Under the pieces are notes generated by a model. That model saw nothing but the letters and a program-made list of their open reading frames with translations. It did not search any database and had not been told where the DNA came from. The position numbers were made by a program, and so were the translations under genes. 64,000 bases of DNA from Coprinus comatus. Taxonomy: Eukaryota; Basidiomycota; Agaricomycetes; Agaricales; Agaricaceae. The first letter of the stretch is position 1, and each line of letters opens with the position of its first letter. Shown piece by piece: positions 52,427 to 63,579 of this stretch. The stretch spans positions 186,001 to 250,000 of the forward strand of contig JAWPGT010000002.1 of assembly GCA_034638255.1 (NCBI GenBank), written 5' to 3'.

Positions 52427-55400
52427 ATGCCCCGATTGTCTAGTGTTAATAGGTTTGCTGTACTACCCGTAGAAGAAATAAATGAAACTACTATTTCCCC
52501 ACCTACACCCAAACCTATAGCCATGTCCAAACCCCGCCGACCTCACTGGGAATGTCGTTACCTCCCAACCCGGTATGTCATTTCATCCACTGCCCCCACC
52601 AACGCCCTGAAACTGCCGATCGACCTTGAAACCACTGACACCGGAGTCAGATTTTCATTGGAAGCACTGGTGGACTCTGGTGCCACTGGTATCTTCATTG
52701 ATCAGGACTTCGCTCATCAACATAAGCTCACCACCCACTGCCTATCACACCCAATCCCTGTCTTCAATGTTGACGGCACCCCGAACGAAGCTGGAGAAAT
52801 TGCCGAAGTTGTCGATATAGTCCTCCAATACAAGAACCATTCCAAATGTGCAATCTTCACTGTCACCGGCCTCGGAAAGGAGTCCGTTATACTTGGCTAT
52901 ACTTGGCTCTGCACACACAACCCCGAAGTTGATTGGGTAACAAAGGAAGTCAAAATGTCGAGGTGCCCGAGGACTTGCAAAGGTTGCCAACAGGAATACA
53001 AGGAGGAGAAGAAGTTCAAGGAGAAGGTGCTAAGGGTCTGCACTTCAGGGCCTTTTCCAGTGCTTGTGGAAGAGGTGAATGAAGAAGAGGATGAAGAGTC
53101 AGAAGAAGGAGTTAGCTGGTCAGAATTGGAGGAAGGAGATTGTATTTTCGCTGCCATCCCTTGCTCATCAGTTCTCTCAGTTTCAGAACAGATTTCAGCC
53201 GCTGGTACCCTATCGCAACAACTTGCCGAAGCGCATCAGAAGAATACCGTGACTGCCAACCTTGGTTTCAAGGCTCATATTCCCAACTACCTACACAACT
53301 TCGAAACTGTTTTCTCCGAGGCTGCTTTCCAAGAGCTCCCCGAAAATCGGCCTTGGGATCATGCTGTGGAACTCGTCCCTGGTGAAACTGCCAAAACCAC
53401 CAAGGTCTACCCGATTTCGCCAAAAGAACAAGCCGCACTTGACGAGTTCCTCCAAGAGAACCTTGCTTCGGGAAGGATTCACCCCTCAAAGTTGCCGATG
53501 GCAGCCCCCGTTTTTTTCATTAAAAAGGACGGTTCGCTTCAGTTGGTACAAGACTATCAGAACCTCAATGCCATCACAGTGAAAAACAAGTACCCCATCC
53601 CACTCATCTCCGAAATTGTGTCGAAACTGCAGGGTGCAAAATACTTCACCAAACTTGACATCCGATGGGGCTTCAACAACATCCGTATCAAGCCTGGCGA
53701 TGAGTGGAAGGCCGCTTTCCGAACGAATCGGGGGCTCTTCGAACCTCTGGTGATGTTTTTCGGCATGACTAACAGCCCGGCGACCTTCCAGACAGTGATG
53801 AACGACATCTTCCATGACCTTATCATGGAAGGAATTGTCATTGTCTACCTCGATGACATCCTGATCTTTTCAAAAACCCTGGAGGAACATCAGAAGGCGA
53901 TCCAACGTGTGATGGAGGTACTCAAGGAACACAAGCTGTACCTCCGACACAAAAAATGCGAGTTTGAGAAGCTGAAGATAGAATACTTGGGGCTGATCAT
54001 TTCGGAGAACTGTGTAGAAATGGATCCAGTGAAGGTAGCAGGAGTTCAAGACTGGCCAATTCCAAAAAACAAGATGGAAGTTCAGTCTTTCCTTGGGTTT
54101 GCCAATTTCTACCAACGTTTTATTTGGGATTTTTCACACATCGGTTGGCTGCTCTTCGATCTAAACAAGTCCAGTACACCTTGGAACTGGGGTACTGAAC
54201 AGCAGGAGGCCTTCAACGCTCTGAAGACAGCCATTACATTGGCACCAATCTTGTCTTCTCCTGATGACACCACACCTTATCGAGTGGAGGCCAACAGCTC
54301 CGACTTTGCAACTGGAGCTGTCTTGTCACAGCTTTCATTGGAAGACAACAAGTGGCACCCCATTGCATTCTACTCAAAATCGCTGTTGCCAGTCAAATGC
54401 AATTATGAGATCCATGACAAAGAGATGTTGGCTATCATCCAATCACTCGAAGAGTGGAGGCACTTCCTGGAGGGCAGTGAGCATAAAGTAGAAATCTGGA
54501 CTGACCACAAGAACCTCGAGTACTTCATGACTGCAAAGAAACTCAACTGCCGACAAGCCTGCTGGTCCCTCTACCTCTCCTGGTTCAACTTCTCACTTCA
54601 TCATCAACCAGGCCAATCCATGGGCAAACCCGATGCACTCTCCCAATGGGCCGACCACGGAACTGGCAAGGATGATAATGACAACCTCACCCTCCTCCCT
54701 CCATTGCTATTCGCGGTTCGAGCCCTTGAAGGTGTTGTTTTGGTCGGAGAAGAGCAGGATGTGTTGCGAGAGATCAGACGTGGTAATCGGGATGGTGAAC
54801 AAGAGGAGGCAGTGGTGAAGGCAGTGCGAGAGTTGAAGTTGTCAAAGTCAAAATCAGTTAAGAGTTCCAAGTGGTCAGAGGATAATGGGTTGCTACTTCA
54901 TCGAGGTAAAATCTATGTCCCTAACATCCCCGACCTTAGACGTCGCATTGTGGCCCAACACCATGATTCCAAAGTCAGCAGACATGCAGGACGCTGGAAG
55001 ACCCTCGAACTCGTTGGTCGGAACTACTGGTGGCCTTCTATGTCTCATTACATCGGTCAGTATGTCCCTACTTGTGACTTGTGCTTATGGACAAAGCCCC
55101 ACTGACACCAACCAGTCGGCGAACTTCACCCACTCCCCATCCCCGATGCCTGCTGGGACACTATCAGCATCAACTTTGTCATTGAACTCCCAGAGTCCAA
55201 TGGTTATGATGCGGTACTCATGGTCGTCAATTCGGTATCGAAACGAGTTCATTTCCTGCCGACCCACACGACTTGCACTGCCGAAGGTGTCGCCCGACTC
55301 TTCCTCCACAACATCTGGAAGCTCCACAGCCTACCTCAATGTGTTGTCTCTGACCAAGGCCCGCAGTTTGTGTCGGAATTCACCCACGAGTTGTACCGAC

Positions 55401-56257
55401 TCTTAGGCATCAAGGTCACTGTGACTACAGCTTGGCACCTGCAAGCTGACGGTCAAACTGAATGAGTTAACCAAGAACTCGACCAGTACATCCAAGTCTT
55501 TGTTAACCAGCGACAGAATGACTGGTATGACCTTCTCCCGCTCACCGAATTCCAACACAACAATCACGTTCATGCTGCGACCCACCAATCGCCCTTTGTG
55601 TTAGACACCGGCCGCGACCCTCACATGGGCTTCGAACCCTGACAACACCCCTCCCGACTCGAAATGGTCAATGAGTTCAAAACCCGGATGGAGTTGGCAC
55701 TAGAAGAAGCAAAGTTGGCACTGGTGAAGGCAAAGGACAATATGGCAAAGTACTATGATCGACGTCGGACCCCTGCCCCCAAGCTCAAGATGGGTGACAT
55801 GGTTTACCTTGATGCATTGGACATTGCAACAAGTTGGCCCTCAAAGAAGTTTGAGCACACACGGTTAGGTCCTTTCACCGTCGACCGCAAGGTCAGGCCT
55901 GGGGCATATCGGCTCAAGCTTCCCCGAAGGTTGTCTCGCCTGCACCCAGTGTTCAATGTGGTTAAACTCACTCCAGCTCCTGAAGACCTGATCCCTGGTC
56001 AGAAGCCGACAAAAATACCAATGCCAATACTGGTGGACAATGAAGAGGAATGGGAAGTAGAAGAAATATTAGACAGTAAAGTGCAACGAGGTAAACTCAG
56101 GTTTCTGATCAAGTGGCAAGACTTCAGCATGGAAGAGAACTCTTGGGAACTCGCAGCTAACGTCCACACCCCCAAAAAAATCACCGAGTTCTATCACAAG
56201 AACCCCACTGCACCTCGACTTATCTGTTCCATGGCCTTCGACTCCATTCCTTTCTGA
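52427..56257 (+). pseudogene. pol: Chromovirus pol with three TGA stops and chromodomain
   Basis: One frame from about 52418/52427 to TGA at 56255. Order of domains: aspartic protease (VDSGATGIFI); reverse transcriptase (YPIPLISEI, DIRWGFNNIRI, YLDD at the catalytic centre); RNase H beginning VEANSSDFATGAVLSQ, where the first catalytic Asp of the usual DSSD/DASD motif is Asn; the integrase zinc region (H...H...CDLC); an integrase core in which ISINFVIELP has Asn where the first catalytic Asp is expected, while VSDQGPQF and DGQTE keep the other two; and a C-terminal chromodomain (WEVEEILDSK, FLIKWQDF, ENSWE) that targets silent chromatin. In-frame TGA codons at 55103, 55463 and 55640 interrupt the integrase. 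With catalytic losses plus stops the element cannot transpose by itself. Confidence 0.92.
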
Positions 56258-56313
56258 CCTCGCACTCAGTTCACAGGTACATTGGGACACTGCACCCTAG
56301 AAGGGGGGGTAGA

Positions 56314-56678
56314 TGTAAGGGGACCTTCCTCACCAACCCTTACACCGACACACCGACTACTGACTGATCCTCTGATGTTCCAACTTCCATTGGAACACCT
56401 CCTGACTTCGTGCTTTCATGACTTGCCCCCTCACGTGACTCATCCCCCATTGTTCCCATTGTCCATGTTACAACATCCCTCTGGACAATAGCTGGCATCT
56501 CTGTTTGTATAGTAGTATATATTGTGTGTAGCCTGTGCGAGTGAATCCCCAACTCTTTCTCTTTGGATTCCTCACTAGGTATGTTGTGTCTGTTCTGTAA
56601 TATGTTTCCAATCAAATATAACTTTGGATTCCTCGCTAGTTGTCAGGCCGCTTGTCACCGACGTGAGTTGCCCTTACA
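56314..56678 (+). repeat. Right LTR of the chromovirus, CpG-depleted
   Basis: 365 bp with the same ends as the left LTR. By eye there are about 25 differences and all are transitions. At roughly 14 of them the left LTR has CpG and this copy has TpG or CpA. Confidence 0.93.
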
Positions 56679-58555
56679 AAAATCATGTGTCTCTACTTTG
56701 GCCTATGGACATCTCCTGTTCTATTTTCCAAGATCTAAAGGATCTCCTTATGGCTATTTGGAGTTAATTGAAATCAAAATCAATCTATCTGCAGATACTG
56801 CAGTTGAGAAACTCAAAAAGAGAATTGTGAAGCTTTGTACTGAACTAAAGAAGTAACTTTCTATTTTAATATTCAGAAATAAAGTTATCTAACTATTTAT
56901 TTAGATTCAAACACAGGGTGTTGTTTACCCTTTATTGTGGGAAAGTGGGTTAAAGATACATGAAAGTTATTACTAATATCTTTAACCATTTCCCATTCAT
57001 TATATAGTGAAACATATTTTAAATATCATTACAGAAATCCCAAACAATATATAAGAGAGATAAATATAACCTTGAAGTGTGACATACTGTCAGGTTCTAT
57101 GTCACATTTCTTTACTTTATAACAGATGAAATATATTAGATATATTTTAAATTTTCATGCAAATTTCTTTCCTCTATTCCTTAAAGGATAGGTTGATCAA
57201 ATTTGAAAGATATATTTATAGCTAAGCACTATTTCTTTAACATATCTTCAGCCTTTGTTCATTAAAACCTTAGCATTTCCCAGCAGGTATATTGAAGATA
57301 TTTAATAGATATATATATAAGTTCTATATAAATATATTTTACATATGTTTTATCTATCTTATGTAGTATGAATGGAGTCCCAAACACATGAAAGACAAAC
57401 ATATCAAGTGAGAGAAAAAAAAGAAACAAACAAGTACCCTAAACCACGAAAGACAAGCAGCAAAACAAAGGATACTGAAACTAAAGTTGAGATCGCAAAA
57501 AATGAAGATTTCCTTTTTGTGACCCAATTTTTCATTCTGTAAAAATTTGTAGGTTTTTTTTTCTAGAATTTTGGTTTCAAGAATCTTGGAAGTTCCAAGG
57601 TTTTTGATTTCCTACAATTTTCAAGGTTTCCTGGAATTTCATGGTTTCCTGGAATTTCAAGGTTTCTTGGAATTTTGAGATGAAGTGGAATTTTGAGGTT
57701 GAGTAGTAGGAGTGGCTGGAGACGTTTGAAAGATGTTTGAACTTGTACTGTATGAAGAGGAGATCTTGAGTCTGGATCCAGCAGATAGGAGAAGTGAATT
57801 GATATGCAAGGAGTTCAATTTGAAGTTGACATTGGAATCATGCTCAACAGCACATTGCAGTGATACCACAGTAGAACACAACATTGACAAGAGCAGAAAT
57901 AAAACCCTTACAGCCTTCCCAGTGACGATGAGAGCAATTTGAACAAATCAAGTAGCAAAAAGAAGACCATTGGGGTGGCTAAAAGGGTAACAAGGAGTGC
58001 AAACATCAATATCAGTGAAAAGAGGAAGAGTCTTGGGAATTGAAGACACTGGAACCCTTGACGTTCTTGAGGGGATAGAGAGTTGGAAAGATGGACAAGT
58101 TTGAGAAGGTCATCGGGACCTCAATTTCAGTATTCATTGACAGGTGGGAACTAGAAAGAAGAACTCACTGGGTTCTGGTATACTGGAACTCTCCTCTTCT
58201 GCTGGCCCTGTATCCAGCATTGTCAACATTTCTGGGGCATTGTTTATGATCAACAAGGATGAAAATTGGGTGACAAAAATTGGGTGACAACCAGACTCAA
58301 AAGTGAGCAAATGACAAGATAGATTTAGGTACACTATGGTAAAATACTATGACAGTGGCATTGGTGTAGGTGCTCAGGTTGTCAGATTTATAAAAGTTGG
58401 TTTTCCTCCTTCATGCCCGATATCACGAGAATTGCACTGTGAACTGTAAACAATACTGTATGCATTAACATATGGGCAAACATACCTTTTGTATGATCCA
58501 TTTTACCACTTTCCTTCCCATTCTTTTCATACAAGCAACACACCTTTCCAATGTA
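56679..58555. other. AT-rich spacer between chromovirus and Tc1 element
   Basis: No gene is recognised. A short open frame reads out of the LTR to 56856 (ending VEKLKKRIVKLCTELKK), perhaps a remnant of an interrupted gene, but nothing identifies it. At about 57610-57680 a 17-bp unit GGTTTCCTGGAATTTCA repeats three times with drift. The segment 58130-58260 resembles 60280-60380 on the other side of the Tc1 element. Confidence 0.45.
57600..57680. repeat. 17-bp tandem repeat GGTTTCCTGGAATTTCA
   Basis: Three successive near-identical units plus degenerate flanking ones; differences are single bases. Confidence 0.75.
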
Positions 58556-58767
58556 CAGTAAGGGACAAAACCGTTCCAATGTTTTGAAGTACTGCCAAGA
58601 TTGCTTTATATCTCAGGAACTACATAGTCTACTCACTTGTAAATTTAATTGTAGATAGCCTAATCCATTGCCTATTGGTTTCCAAAGTCCCATTATGTAA
58701 GCTAAAAATGCGTGGGAGATATGAATTAATTATTATTTTATACTCATTGGAACAGTTTTGTCCCTCT
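58556..58767. repeat. Left terminal inverted repeat of Tc1 element
   Basis: 212 bp, the reverse complement of 59947-60158 apart from very few positions. Confidence 0.92.
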
Positions 58768-58903
58768 TAGTTCTAGAACACATGACTTCGTTTATTACAT
58801 CCAAATAAATCCAAATAAAATCACATGACCATTCCACATAATGTATAAGTAGGTGTACTGATTCCCTGGTATACAACAAACCCCCCACTACACTTCTATT
58901 ATT

Positions 58904-59920
58904 ATGCGTGCTCTTTCTTCTACCCAAATCAACCAAGTTCTTTCTTACCTGGATAAAGGCAACTCTGCTCATCAAATTGCTTCTATGACTGGTTTGGGAC
59001 TTAGTACTATCTCTAGACTTTGTTCCAAACACAGATCTACCCTTTCTAAATCTGTTGGTGGTCGTCCATCTAAGCTTTCTTCCTCTGATATCCATTATTC
59101 TGTCTGCCTTATTACATCTCGCAAAGCTGATAATGCATCTCAAGTTATCAAATCACTCCAAAATGTTGTTGCCCAACCTATATCAACCAAAACAGTTTGA
59201 AGGGGACTCAAAAGTGTTGGAATGAAGGCTGTAGTGAAGCGGAAAAGACCTAAACTCAATGCAATTCATAGGAGGAAAAGGTTGGAATGGGCAGAGAGGC
59301 ATGCTGATTGGACATTGGAGGATTGGAAAAGGGTAATTTGGACAGATGAGTCTAAAATCAATCGGTTTGGGTCAGATGGAAGAGTTTGGGTATGGAAAAA
59401 GGCTGGAGAGAAGTTGAATAATAGGCTGGTAGAAGAAACAGTAAAATTTGGTGGAGGAAATCTTATGATCTGGGGTTGTATGTTGTGGGAAGGGGTTGGA
59501 TATGCTACTAGAATTGAAGGCAAGATGGATGCTGACCTATATGTTCAAATTTTGGAGGATGAACTGCAGCAAAGCATTGAGTATTATGGCAAGAATGTGG
59601 AGGATATGGTGTTTCAACAAGATAATGACCCCAAACACAAGAGCAAAAAGGCAACAAAATGGCTTGAAGAGTCTGGATTAGAGATCGTGGTATGGCCCCC
59701 ACAATCACCAGATCTTAATCCCATTGAACATCTTTGGAATCATCTCAAAATAAAGCTAGGAGAGTATGATTCTCCTCCTAATAGTATGCATACTCTATGG
59801 GAAAGAGTACAAAAAGAATGGAATGACATAAAGCCAGAAGTATGTCAGAATTTGATAGAGAGTATGCCTGGAAGGGTTCAGGCAGTTTTACAGGCTAAGG
59901 GAGCCTATACCAAGTATTAG
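58904..59920 (+). pseudogene. Tc1 transposase (DD34E) with one TGA stop
   Basis: The frame from the ATG at 58904 to the stop at 59918-59920 would be 338 residues, a full-length Tc1 transposase. N-terminal helix-turn-helix DNA-binding segments include INQVLSYLDKG, HQIASMTGLGLSTISRL and GGRPSKLSS. Catalytic residues: Asp in WTDESK, Asp in QQDNDPKH, and Glu in PDLNPIEHLW with exactly 34 residues between the second and third, the canonical DD34E spacing. The only defect is TGA at 59198-59200, at a position where CGA would fit. An ATG at 59222 could restart translation and would keep the catalytic domain but lose DNA binding. Confidence 0.93.
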
Positions 59921-59946
59921 AATATCCATTTTGTATATAATTTTTG

Positions 59947-60158
59947 AGAGGGACAAAACTGTTCCAATGAGTATAAAATAATAATTAATTCATATCTCCC
60001 ACGCATTTTTAGCTTACATAATGGGACTTTGGAAACCAATAGGCAATGGATTAGGCTATCTACAATTAAATTTACAAGTGAGTAGACTATGTAGTTCCTG
60101 AGATATAAAGCAATCTTGGCAGTACTTCAAAACATTGGAACGGTTTTGTCCCTTACTG
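59947..60158. repeat. Right terminal inverted repeat of Tc1 element
   Basis: 212 bp, pairs with 58556-58767; a TA duplication follows at 60159-60160. Confidence 0.92.
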
Positions 60159-61029
60159 TAGTACAGTGGCATTCTCAGTTTGGTTTGACAAGTGGCAGCT
60201 TGTCCCAGATCATTTGAGCATGAGCATTGGCAATGTTTCTTGTTGCTGAGTGTTGTAAGTATGGTATAAAAGGAATGGCAAAAGCGAACTCACCAAATTC
60301 TGGCATGTTGGAATGTTCCTCTTCTGCTAACCATTCACCCAATATTGTTGACATTGCTGGGGCTATCGTTTGTGATAGACTTGAGGACGGAAACTGGAAA
60401 TGGTAACAAGAAAGGAAAGAACTTACCCTGCAAGGGTGGAATCCAGTACTGTTCTGAGAATGTGTTTTTAGAGAGTGAGAGTGATGAGGGTAGATGGCAA
60501 ACAGAGATGGCAAACAGAGGTCTATTCATCCTTGTTTGGGCAGAAACTTTAATGGTTGTCAGTCCTGTGCAAACAAGGACAAACAAACCTTATCTCACCA
60601 CATGCATGCACACACCTGGTTAAACCACATAGCAATCTAGGTAAATGTGTTTTTCTAGTATTTAAATACACTCACCCAAGGAACAGCAGCCCATTGTTAT
60701 GCAACAACCCAGGTCAAATATCGTTTCCGCTTCTGACTGGCATGTATTGCATTGATCCTCATAGTTCTTATTAATGGCCGAAATACTATCATTCTTGGAC
60801 TTAGTTTCTTAGATACTCTGTTAATTGGTTAGACTTGATCTCAAAAATGAAATGGAACATTATAGCATTTACCTGTCTTTTGACCAAGTCACAAGAAACA
60901 GAGAAACCCTGTTGCTTTGTCTGGGCATTATGAATCCTTCATCTACATCCAACGTGGAATTGTCAATGAAGGGATCATTGACATCATAATCACTTGAGAA
61001 ATTGAGACCAACAAACTCCATGTCCAGTA
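60159..61029. other. Anonymous AT-rich sequence right of Tc1
   Basis: No family is recognised. On the minus strand about 60295-60400 reads as an exon-like stretch (SSSLSQTIAPAMSTILGEWLAEEEHSNMPEF) followed by a GTGAGT donor. A diverged counterpart with the same AEEE...S..PE layout and donor lies at about 58160-58260. They look like two copies of an unknown gene fragment flanking the Tc1 element. Confidence 0.4.
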
Positions 61030-61480
61030 ACAAACAGACTGTGCCTCAATTCAAGACTGCCAGGAAACACATTCTTCATTAGATACAGACTTTATAATCA
61101 ACCAACAAACTACCAGATGCAAGAGGTGGTAAATTAATTCTAGTTTGGCTGCATAGATAGTATTCCAATTTTGTATCACCAGACAATGCCCATATGATAT
61201 TGATTAGGAGACGCTTTGTGGTATATTGTTCCACACATTCAGGAGGAAGACTGAAGTCTGGATGCAGGTGGTGTACTCTATGATGTTCCATGCCACCTTG
61301 TTAAGCAATGAGAATAGGGACTTTGGTTGTTTTGACTCAGATGTTTAGAACATCAATCTGATCTTTATCATCGGCATCCAGTGGAACAGTGGATAGTAGT
61401 GAAAGCTAATGTTGGTGAACCATAGAAGGGTAGCATATCAGAGGTGCTCTACTTCAAATATAATTCTAGAGTTAGCTTGG
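61030..61480 (-). pseudogene. Fragment of cytoplasmic dynein heavy chain gene
   Basis: Three blocks appear on the minus strand in dynein order. 61471-61440 reads RIIFEVEHL, a TGA, then YATL, matching the AAA2 sensor region RIMFEV..L.YAT. About 61398-61350 reads TVPLDADDKDQIDVL. 61291-61079 reads HPDFSLPPECVEQYTTKRLL, then NIIWALSGDTKLE, and ends INLPPLASGSLLVDYKV, matching the segment between AAA2 and AAA3. After that the frame stops twice, and EECVSWQS at about 61060 looks like the decayed continuation. Dynein heavy chain is over 4,000 residues, so this is a small, broken piece; the rest is not in the window. How it came to lie among transposons is unknown. Confidence 0.78.
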
Positions 61481-62701
61481 CTTTGAACTACCATAAAGCT
61501 ATGAAACTGACCTCAGTGGTTGATGTATTCGACAGGTGAAGGGTACTGAATTCCAAGTGGTAATACTGCGGTTTTTGCATTGGGGAATAGTGATAGTATC
61601 TCATATTTATTGTGAGTTGTTTACTATTGGATCCTCAGTACCAGTATTGGCAATATGACACTACTCGAATTTGTAATCCAAAATGAGACATGGCAAGAGT
61701 TCATGGAAGAATATTCCAGGGAGGTAGTTGTCATTCAATACATTAATTAAGCATTACAGCCAGTAAGGACCACAGGAGTGGGGGACACAAGAGCCAGTCT
61801 CTACTACTCATTAAGAATGTGCTGTTGCAATGGTATGGTGAGAATGAGGGACCAGTTAGAAACAATCAAGCTTACTAAAGCAAAGCAGATGCTATCCTGA
61901 ACAATGCCAGGATGCCTGTGGGATTGTGCAAAGTCAAGAATCAGACCCAGCTTGGCCTTGAGCTGAATGGAATATCATTAGCATGGATATAGGTATAAGA
62001 TCTGTATTTACATACCAATTCAAGCTCAAACTGTGAACAATCTCCAGAGTCTTCTGCGCGGTTTAAATAAGGCAGATTTCCATTCTCGCACTCTACCTGG
62101 ACCATGTTGTCCAAGTCAATAAGCTCCCAGATGCCAAAATCTTGCATTTTGTGTTTGAGGATGCTATCAGTATCTGATTTAGAGCTCCCAGAGTGAGTAT
62201 CATTCTAGAAGAAATCAGAGGGAGTATCACAACCATGGTTGGATGATGTTTGGTCAGAGGTGGGACAATTGTTGTTAGAAGTGTCACAGGAATTGTCCAT
62301 CTGTGAGGAAGGCATGAATATGGGGGCATTGGATTCTGTGTATTTATATGAACAGAGCTCAATTCATTGTAGTTTCCAAAAAACAAGGCACAAAGAAAGT
62401 CTTACCAACTTTTGTACAACAGCAACAAATTAAATGTCCAGAGATAGAACAAAGGACCCAAGTCACTTGTGTTCTGTTCGTCGGACAGGATTTGGGACAG
62501 ATATGTCTCCAAGAAGAGGACCAAAGTCACTCATTGGTGAAATTAGCAAATGCTGGCAGGTGCAAGGAGGTCTCTGAAAGGTTGTTGATGATGGTGAAGA
62601 ACAAGGGTAATTGTGTGTGGCATCACAAGTATAATGTCACATGTCACATTTTTGTTTATTCTGTGACAGCTTGAGCAAAGATGGCTTTTTTAAATGCCCT
62701 C
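61481..62701. other. Anonymous sequence between dynein fragment and solo LTR
   Basis: No protein family or repeat end is recognised. Open frames on the minus strand (61941-62147 and 62093-62386) overlap in different frames; one contains WELIDLDNMVQVE and DCSQFELELV, which I cannot assign. They may be exons of a decayed gene. Confidence 0.35.
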
Positions 62702-63168
62702 TGTTATGATCCTTGATCTCTTGGGCACTAAGCTGCTTGAGACAGGTGTTCAATCTCTACAAGTTAAACTACTGTTCTGGTGTTCAGGCAGAAGGTCATA
62801 GAACAAGTAGATTAGAAGTTAACCAACTTGAAGCTTGAGACTTCAAGGGCTAATACAAGTGACTATTTATACTATCTACGAATAGTCCAATAATATATGA
62901 AACAGAGATGAAACATATAACTATCCCTTCTCCTACTGAAACTTGTAATAAAGATAAAACATGTAAGAGTTACAGTAAGTATGAAACTGGTAAGAGTGTA
63001 AGGGATGAGACAAGATGAAAGAAAATGACTATGCTAAAGATAATTGCACTAACTATAGCCTGGCTGAGTAATTAGTGTAAGTTAATAATAGTTCAGTTAG
63101 AAATAGAATCAAGCAGTATTTCTGGAACTTCCTTAAAATAGTCTGGTGATGTGCTAACATTCATAACA
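62702..63168. mobile_element. Solo LTR with perfect 5-bp target duplication
   Basis: The 467-bp unit begins TGTTATGA and ends TCATAACA, the same 8-bp ends as the solo LTR at 47921-48537. CCCTC at 62697-62701 and 63169-63173 is a perfect 5-bp target duplication. No internal coding region is present. The interiors of the two solo LTRs look unlike each other, so they may belong to related families that share ends. Confidence 0.85.
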
Positions 63169-63173
63169 CCCTC

Positions 63174-63579
63174 CCCGAGAGATTACAATATTATTTTTTG
63201 ATTTATTCAATGGAGGTTAAGTACAGATAGATTATTACATCAGTTAAATGTGGGGAAGTCCAGGATCATCCATGGCAAGTGGTTTCTGAGCATGGTCAGT
63301 GATGTGTTGGTAACAGTAGATTAATCTAAAATGAATGAATCAACAATTTATAGTTATCTCACCTTAAACTTCCACTTACTGGCATATGTTGAGAGAGAAT
63401 GTAAGGTCTATCTTGTTTGTCAGAGCTACTTGACTCTTCTTGAAATCATTCAATGTATTCCACCACTCTGGGCAATAGAAGTTCTGGGGTAGTCCTTGAA
63501 CTATATAATGCCCCCTGTTTCTTTTCGAGTTCCTGGTACACACCTGTTTGGAAAAGCACCCCTCCCAGGTGAGCTATTA
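63174..63579. other. Spacer between solo LTR and LINE fragment
   Basis: About 400 bp without a recognised feature; probably transposon-derived. Confidence 0.35.

Larger units (their letters stand above)
50768..56678 (+). mobile_element. Full-length Ty3/gypsy LTR retrotransposon (chromovirus), inactivated
   Basis: A 5,911-bp element with two 365-bp LTRs, gag with a zinc knuckle, and pol in the order protease, reverse transcriptase, RNase H, integrase, chromodomain, which defines chromoviruses. A polypurine tract (AAGGGGGGGTAGA) sits directly before the right LTR. The left LTR is followed by a 107-bp leader to the gag ATG at 51240. Pol lies in the -1 frame relative to gag with an overlap, as in elements using programmed frameshifting. 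The coding part has no visible indels but seven in-frame TGA codons. Flanks (AATAA on the left, AAAAT on the right) do not form a clean target duplication. Confidence 0.95.
58556..60158 (+). mobile_element. Nearly intact Tc1/mariner transposon with 212-bp terminal inverted repeats
   Basis: The 1,603-bp element starts CAGTAAGGGAC and ends GTCCCTTACTG, with TA on both sides (58554-58555, 60159-60160), the target duplication of this superfamily. Terminal repeats 58556-58767 and 59947-60158 are nearly identical. Each repeat carries an inverted version of its own outer end (AGGGACAAAAC.GTTCCAATG) at its inner end (CATTGGAACAGTTTTGTCCCTCT), so two presumed transposase sites face each other within each repeat. 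One transposase frame lies between, with a single stop. Flat divergence between the two terminal repeats suggests a fairly recent insertion. Confidence 0.95.

Noticed and set aside
51240..56257. TGA read as an amino acid in the chromovirus
   Set aside because: TGA is used as the terminal stop of host genes here (for example PNUTS and the first WW gene), and catalytic residues are also lost, so decay is the simpler reading.
50763..56683. Target-site duplication for the chromovirus
   Set aside because: Left flank AATAA and right flank AAAAT do not match; the element may have formed by recombination or its flanks have changed.
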